DNA from: JBAYJT01 sp041664965
Lineage (GTDB): Bacteria > Pseudomonadota > Gammaproteobacteria > UBA9339
Direction: 5' to 3'
NCBI GenBank assembly: GCA_041664965.1
Contig: JBAYJT010000014.1
Coordinates: 1-37,730 of the forward strand
Length of the DNA stretch: 37,730 bases
Shown: piece by piece, positions 33,428 through 37,730 of the stretch
Position numbering within the stretch: position 1 is the first letter of the stretch
How the letters are laid out: each line of letters begins with the position of its first letter
The notes under the pieces: model-generated
Seen by the model: the letters and a program-made list of their open reading frames with translations, nothing else
The model's database searches: none
Told to the model about the DNA's origin: nothing
Program-made: the position numbers and the translations under genes

Positions 33428-36400
33428 TTATATTTCAGCATCCCAAAAAAGTGCTTTATGTTTTTTCGTAGCAAGATAAGTGTAAATAGTCGGCACCACA
33501 AACAGCGTAAATAATGTACCAATTAGCATACCAGCAATCAGCACTATACCAATTTCCCTGCGGCTCACTGCTCCAGCACCACTGGCCATCGCAAGAGGCA
33601 AAGAACCCAACACCATTGCGGCAGTCGTCATTAAAATTGGACGCAGTCTAATGCTAGCTGCCTCTATAATCGCTTCGTGAATAGTTTTTCCTTCCATTTG
33701 TAATTTGTTAGCAAATTCAACTATCAAAATACCGTGTTTGCTAATGAGTCCAACCAAAGTAACCAAACCAATTTCCGAATAAATATTCATTGTGCAGCCA
33801 GTTAACAACATAGCCAACAATGCTCCAAATATTGACAAGGGCACGCTGAATAAAACTATGAAGGGATCGCGGAAGCTTTCAAACTGTGCCGCTAAAATTA
33901 AGAAAATAAACAATAAGGCGAAACCAAAAGTTGCGCCCATGGCACCAGCATTCTGCAGAAAACGTCGTGACTCACCGCTATAATCAAGCTGCATAGTTTT
34001 GGGTACAACCGTTTTAGTAAGCTCCTGTAAATAATCTATCGCTTGCCCTATGGTATAACCAGGCTTAAGTGTTGCCACTAAAAAAGCTGAACGCATTTGC
34101 TGAAAATGCATCACTGACTGCGGCTCAACTACTTCTTTGAAGGTTAATAGATTAGCTAAAGGAATCAGCTCGTTTTTATTCGAACGCAAATAGAGCATAT
34201 TCAAAGCATCGGGTTTGTTTCTAAACTCTGGAGCTAGTTGCGGAATAACATCGTAACCATGTCCAGCTAACGCAAACTTAGTCACCTTGGGCTCGCCCAA
34301 AGCTATATTGATAGCCGCACCAATATCTTTTATCGGAACCCCTAAGTCGCCAGCTTTATCGCGGTTAATGCGCATATTAAACTGAAATTGGTCAAATTTC
34401 GGTGTTACATCGATATAGGCAAAACCAGGATTAGCATACGCAGCGGCTTTTAACTTTTGCATAACTGCATTTAGTTCATTGTAATCGCCCTGAGTTTGTA
34501 CCGCTAATTTTATTGGTTGTGCATCATCACTTCCTGGCAGCATGGAAGAAAATACTGGATTAACCATAACACCTGGAATCGACCATAACTTAGGTGAAAT
34601 TTCAGCAACAATTTGTTCAACCCCACGCTTGCGTTTACCCCAATCCTTTAAAACTAACGCTGCAAAACCACCATCAGCACGATTAACATTTAGATAACTT
34701 TCTACCTCTGGCAGACCTGCAATAATTTTCTCTATTTCTTTCGCATATTGTTCTGTGTAAGCAATATTCGACGAGGATGGGACACCAATTAGCATCTCTA
34801 CCGCGCCAATATCTTCTCGTGGCGCTATTTCACTAGGAATAGATTTAAAAATAAAAAACGTCGTTATTAATAGCAAAGGCAAACCAATCACAATAATCAG
34901 CCTGTGCTTCAAAATTATTCGCAATAATTTTCCATAAAACAGCGTAAATTTGGCAAACAAGTTATGCACATACAAAGCCCCACGATTGTGCAAAACATTA
35001 GGCGTCATGATTTTCGAACACATCATAGGCGACAGGGTCAAAGCAACAAAACCAGAAATAATCACAGCGCTTGCTAGCGTAAAAGCAAATTCTTTAAACA
35101 AAGTACCAAGTAAACCTGATAAAAATCCTATCGGTGCATAAACTGCAGCCAACGTTAAAGTCATGGAAATAACAGCAAACTGAATCTCACGAGCACCTAA
35201 TATGGCAGCTTTACGCGGCGTATTACCTGCCGTAAGATGGCGATGAATATTTTCCAATACAACTATGGCATCATCAACCACCATACCAATCGCCAATACC
35301 ATTGCCAAAAAAGTAATCGAATTTAAACTGTATCCCATCCATAGCATAACCCCACAAACACCGATCAAAGATATCGGAATAGCCACAATAGGAATCAGTA
35401 AAATACGCCAGGAAAATAACAAAAGAAAAACAATGGCAATAACGCATATGGTTGCTTCGATAATAGTGCTCTTAACCTCATTAATTGAGCTTTTAATAAA
35501 ACGTGATGTATCCCAAGGCACGCTATAAGTTGTCCCCGGGGGAAGAGCCATGGTAATTTGCGGTAAAATTTTTGTTATCTCCTGAGAAACATCCAATGGA
35601 TTCGCAATAGGGCCAGGAGTAACAGCTAAAATAACTGTTGGTTTGCTATTTAAATAGGCTTTAATATCGAGAGTATCAGCGCTCAGTTCAGCATGTCCCA
35701 CATCCTGCAAGCGCACTAAATCACCCTTACTTTCTCGAATTATTATATCGTTAAATTCTTTACTAGTGGCTAGCTCGGTTTCAGGTTTAACTCGAATTTT
35801 TTGCGCTACTGTTTCCAGAGTGCCGCCAGGAGCTTGTACATTGCCAGTATATAACGCATCGTGAAGATCGTTTAAGGTAACATTACGTGCCGCCATTAGT
35901 TGTGGATTCAACCAAACACGCATAGCATATTTCGGCCCCCAAATGGCAACCTGAGCCACTCCTGGTAAAGTCTGAATTTGTGGCTGGACAGCATGTAATA
36001 GATAATCTGTTATTTGCTCCGGCAATAGCGAATCATTGCTAAAGCTAATAAAAATCGTTGGCCTGGCATCCGGATCGATTTTTTCCACTACCGGATTATC
36101 AATGCCCTCTGGCAATTGCGAGCGAATAGAAGAAACTTTAGAATTAACGTCCGATACCGCCGCATTAATATCGTAACCTAAATTAAAACGTATAGTTATA
36201 TCGCTTTCACCCATTTTGCTCTGCGAAACAATGGTATCAATGCCATCAATACCGGATAAAGCATTTTCAATTGGGCTGCTAATAAAGCCTTCCATCAACT
36301 CAGCATCAGCACCAGCATACCTAACTGAAACATTAACTACCGACGAACTAATTTTAGGAAAAAGACGAACTGGCAAATTAAAATAAGACTTAGCCCCAAC

Positions 36401-36469
36401 CATTAAGATTACTAGGCTTAAAACAGCGGCAAGAACAGGACGACGTACGAAAATATCAGTAAGTTTCAT
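33428..36469 (-). CDS. RND family efflux permease (AcrB/MdtB-type)
   Basis: The 1013-residue protein begins KLTDIFVRRPVLAAVLSLVI, the usual first helix, and shows the two repeated halves: six helices each with large periplasmic loops after helices 1 and 7. Proton-relay acidic pair is in AIGMVVDDAIVVLENIH (about residues 394-410), and FKEFAFTLASAVIISGFVALTLSPMM is present. It is closest in appearance to MexF/OqxB/MdtB-type HAE1 pumps that expel drugs, lipids or dyes. It lies 14 bp after the adaptor gene and should form a tripartite pump with an outer-membrane TolC, which is not in the window. Confidence 0.94.
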   Translation of the reverse strand: MKLTDIFVRRPVLAAVLSLVILMVGAKSYFNLPVRLFPKISSSVVNVSVRYAGADAELMEGFISSPIENALSGIDGIDTIVSQSKMGESDITIRFNLGYDINAAVSDVNSKVSSIRSQLPEGIDNPVVEKIDPDARPTIFISFSNDSLLPEQITDYLLHAVQPQIQTLPGVAQVAIWGPKYAMRVWLNPQLMAARNVTLNDLHDALYTGNVQAPGGTLETVAQKIRVKPETELATSKEFNDIIIRESKGDLVRLQDVGHAELSADTLDIKAYLNSKPTVILAVTPGPIANPLDVSQEITKILPQITMALPPGTTYSVPWDTSRFIKSSINEVKSTIIEATICVIAIVFLLLFSWRILLIPIVAIPISLIGVCGVMLWMGYSLNSITFLAMVLAIGMVVDDAIVVLENIHRHLTAGNTPRKAAILGAREIQFAVISMTLTLAAVYAPIGFLSGLLGTLFKEFAFTLASAVIISGFVALTLSPMMCSKIMTPNVLHNRGALYVHNLFAKFTLFYGKLLRIILKHRLIIVIGLPLLLITTFFIFKSIPSEIAPREDIGAVEMLIGVPSSSNIAYTEQYAKEIEKIIAGLPEVESYLNVNRADGGFAALVLKDWGKRKRGVEQIVAEISPKLWSIPGVMVNPVFSSMLPGSDDAQPIKLAVQTQGDYNELNAVMQKLKAAAYANPGFAYIDVTPKFDQFQFNMRINRDKAGDLGVPIKDIGAAINIALGEPKVTKFALAGHGYDVIPQLAPEFRNKPDALNMLYLRSNKNELIPLANLLTFKEVVEPQSVMHFQQMRSAFLVATLKPGYTIGQAIDYLQELTKTVVPKTMQLDYSGESRRFLQNAGAMGATFGFALLFIFLILAAQFESFRDPFIVLFSVPLSIFGALLAMLLTGCTMNIYSEIGLVTLVGLISKHGILIVEFANKLQMEGKTIHEAIIEAASIRLRPILMTTAAMVLGSLPLAMASGAGAVSRREIGIVLIAGMLIGTLFTLFVVPTIYTYLATKKHKALFWDAEI

Positions 36470-36483
36470 TTTAATTTATCCAC

Positions 36484-37542
36484 TCAATTTGACGCATTTT
36501 TTGCAGGAACTACAACTACAGGAGCTCCGTCAGCAGTAATTTTCATCTGCCCATTAGTAACAATAGTGTCTCCAACTTCTAAACCTTGTTTGATTAAAAC
36601 ATTTTGATTATCCCGCTCCCCTAAGACAACAGGAGTTTTCTTGGCCTGATCATCAACAACCTTGTAAACATAATCTCCCGCCACATCGTACATAACACTT
36701 GTTTGCGGGATTTTAATGCCTTGTTTTTTTTCGCCAATTAAAATGTTGATGGAGGCAAAGGTTCCCGGCAGTAATTGTTCTTTTTTATTTGCAAAAACAG
36801 CTCGTACTTTTATGCTACGAGTTTTGGAATCTCCCAAAGGATCAATAGCGTATATGGCTCCCTTGAACAATTCATTGGGTGCAGTTTCCGACGTTGCCAA
36901 TACTTCCTGATTAACGCTTATCTTGTGAACGTAACTTTCCGGAACAGAAAAATCAACGTAAATAGGATCAAGGGCTTGTAAACTCACAAGATCTTGCCCA
37001 ACACTCACATAATCACCAACGTTAACCAAATTAATTCCAACCCGCCCAGAAAAAGATGCAACTAATAAAGTTTGACGCAATTTGGCATTAGCCTGTTCCA
37101 TCAATGCTCTCGCTGAATCCCGAGCCGCCAAAGCATTATCATAATCGGCACTAGAAACAACATGCAGATCATGAAGCTTCGCAAAACGTTGATACGATAC
37201 TTCTTTTAGCTTTAAATCAGCTTGATATTGATTCAACTCCGCCTTGATGATGTCGGGATAAATTTCGATTAGCGAAGTGCCCGTTACAACATTTTCACCG
37301 GGTTTGAAGAGTATTTTGGTAACACGGCCGGCAATTTCAGATCGAACAATGATGCCAGGATCAGCAACAACGTTGCCGGTAGAAGATATTTTTTCTTGAT
37401 CCGTCGACAATTCCAAGCGTGTAACTTCCACATACGCCGTCCGCAAGCCCTGCTTATCAACTTTTTTAGCAACAGCTATACCGGAAAAATTAATAGTAAC
37501 CATGACGAGGATAGTTAACAGTGTATTTTTAACAATATTCAT
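36484..37542 (-). CDS. RND efflux periplasmic adaptor subunit (HlyD/AcrA family)
   Basis: ATG 37542 gives 352 residues, with a signal sequence or anchor (MNIVKNTLLTILVMVTINFS) and no lipobox. The order is that of AcrA-type adaptors: VRSEIAGRVTKILFKPGENVVTGTSLIEI (first lipoyl half), a short alpha hairpin (about 95-140, LNQYQADLKLKEVSYQR ... AALMEQANAKL-like), ASFSGRVGINLVNVGDYVSVGQ (second half), a beta-barrel domain with GTFASINILIGEK, and a membrane-proximal part ending TITADGAPVVVVPAK. In-frame codons up to 37623 cover a copy of the dispersed repeat and are not used. Operon with the permease gene. Confidence 0.93.
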   Translation of the reverse strand: MNIVKNTLLTILVMVTINFSGIAVAKKVDKQGLRTAYVEVTRLELSTDQEKISSTGNVVADPGIIVRSEIAGRVTKILFKPGENVVTGTSLIEIYPDIIKAELNQYQADLKLKEVSYQRFAKLHDLHVVSSADYDNALAARDSARALMEQANAKLRQTLLVASFSGRVGINLVNVGDYVSVGQDLVSLQALDPIYVDFSVPESYVHKISVNQEVLATSETAPNELFKGAIYAIDPLGDSKTRSIKVRAVFANKKEQLLPGTFASINILIGEKKQGIKIPQTSVMYDVAGDYVYKVVDDQAKKTPVVLGERDNQNVLIKQGLEVGDTIVTNGQMKITADGAPVVVVPAKNASN

Positions 37543-37565
37543 AGGAGACCCATACTTAAAATTGT

Positions 37566-37606
37566 AACTCATTGATTTATAAGGAAAACCCGTAGACATG
37601 TTTTTT
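37566..37606 (+). repeat. Dispersed intergenic repeat, copy F
   Basis: AACTCATTGATTTATAAGG, then AAAACCC, then GTAGACATGTTTTTT; this is the copy closest to consensus. It lies 23 bp upstream of the adaptor gene start but points away from it. Confidence 0.8.
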
Positions 37607-37627
37607 AGCTTTGTACACGACAAACTT

Positions 37628-37730
37628 TCATAAAACAGCCCCGTAAGCTAGGCTGGACGCTCCTTTACCTAGTTCGTAAAAGTGCAAGCCGATCTTTAAA
37701 CATATTTTAAAAAAACTACTGGTTGCTTTC
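37628..37730 (-). CDS. Possible C-terminal end of a gene entering from the right edge
   Basis: One minus-strand frame is open from the right edge to a TGA at 37628-37630 (34 codons, with residues such as FFKICLKIGLHFYELGKG near the end). The other two minus frames contain stops. The composition is plausible for a protein end, but an open stretch this short is expected by chance fairly often, and I recognise no family. Confidence 0.25.
   Translation of the reverse strand, partial: KATSSFFKICLKIGLHFYELGKGASSLAYGAVL

Noticed and set aside
3454..37606. CRISPR array made of the six similar repeats
   Set aside because: The copies are kilobases apart, on both strands, with no regular spacers and no cas genes.
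37543..37623. Longer N terminus for the efflux adaptor
   Set aside because: The extension would place 27 residues before the signal sequence and is made of the dispersed repeat.

Overview
The window reads as an A+T-rich chromosome segment of a host-associated gammaproteobacterium, most likely in the order Legionellales (Legionella/Coxiella relatives). The main evidence is a dotD-dotC-dotB operon of a Dot/Icm (type IVB) secretion system at 11940-14459 and a small IcmD-like membrane protein at 31740-32054. Housekeeping genes (accD, queA, groESL, rpe, folD, proS, adk, skp, rsmE) fit this assignment. I cannot name the species.

Layout. (1) 1-5700: a very large surface protein, cut by the left edge, has a signal peptide, a probable beta-barrel and at least seven IPT/TIG-like repeats; it looks like an intimin/invasin-type adhesin. 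Next come a serine-rich 421-residue orphan with membrane-like segments and the decayed tail of an ATP-binding regulator gene. (2) 5701-9303: cvpA, a DedD-like SPOR protein, accD and queA on the minus strand, with tRNA-Leu(CAA) divergent from queA. (3) 9408-15524: an AAA_14/DUF4143 ATPase, an exported polysaccharide deacetylase, dotDCB and a RhuM-family gene. (4) 15602-17756: groES-groEL with a perfect CIRCE operator, promoter and terminator. (5) 17976-29059: rpe, folD, a DinD-like gene with a duplicated long palindrome, a full-length pyruvate:flavodoxin oxidoreductase (nifJ), an ArnA-like formyltransferase, an Old Yellow Enzyme-type oxidoreductase, proS and a WaaE-like glycosyltransferase. (6) 29157-37542: an MFS transporter, then on the minus strand skp, adk, the IcmD-like gene and a lone receiver-domain protein; then rsmE (+) and an RND efflux pump with its periplasmic adaptor (-). 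A possible gene end touches the right edge.

How the genes fit together. DotC and DotD are the lipoproteins that carry DotH to the outer membrane, and DotB is the cytoplasmic ATPase of the same apparatus. The adhesin, deacetylase, formyltransferase, glycosyltransferase and Skp all concern the cell envelope. The serine-rich orphan is a candidate secreted or membrane protein, with no direct evidence of secretion.

The strongest unexplained signals are DNA-level. One is a fixed-length ~40-bp motif present six times, each time in the gap just before a gene start. The other is a long palindrome found both downstream of folD and, in frame, inside the dinD-like gene.
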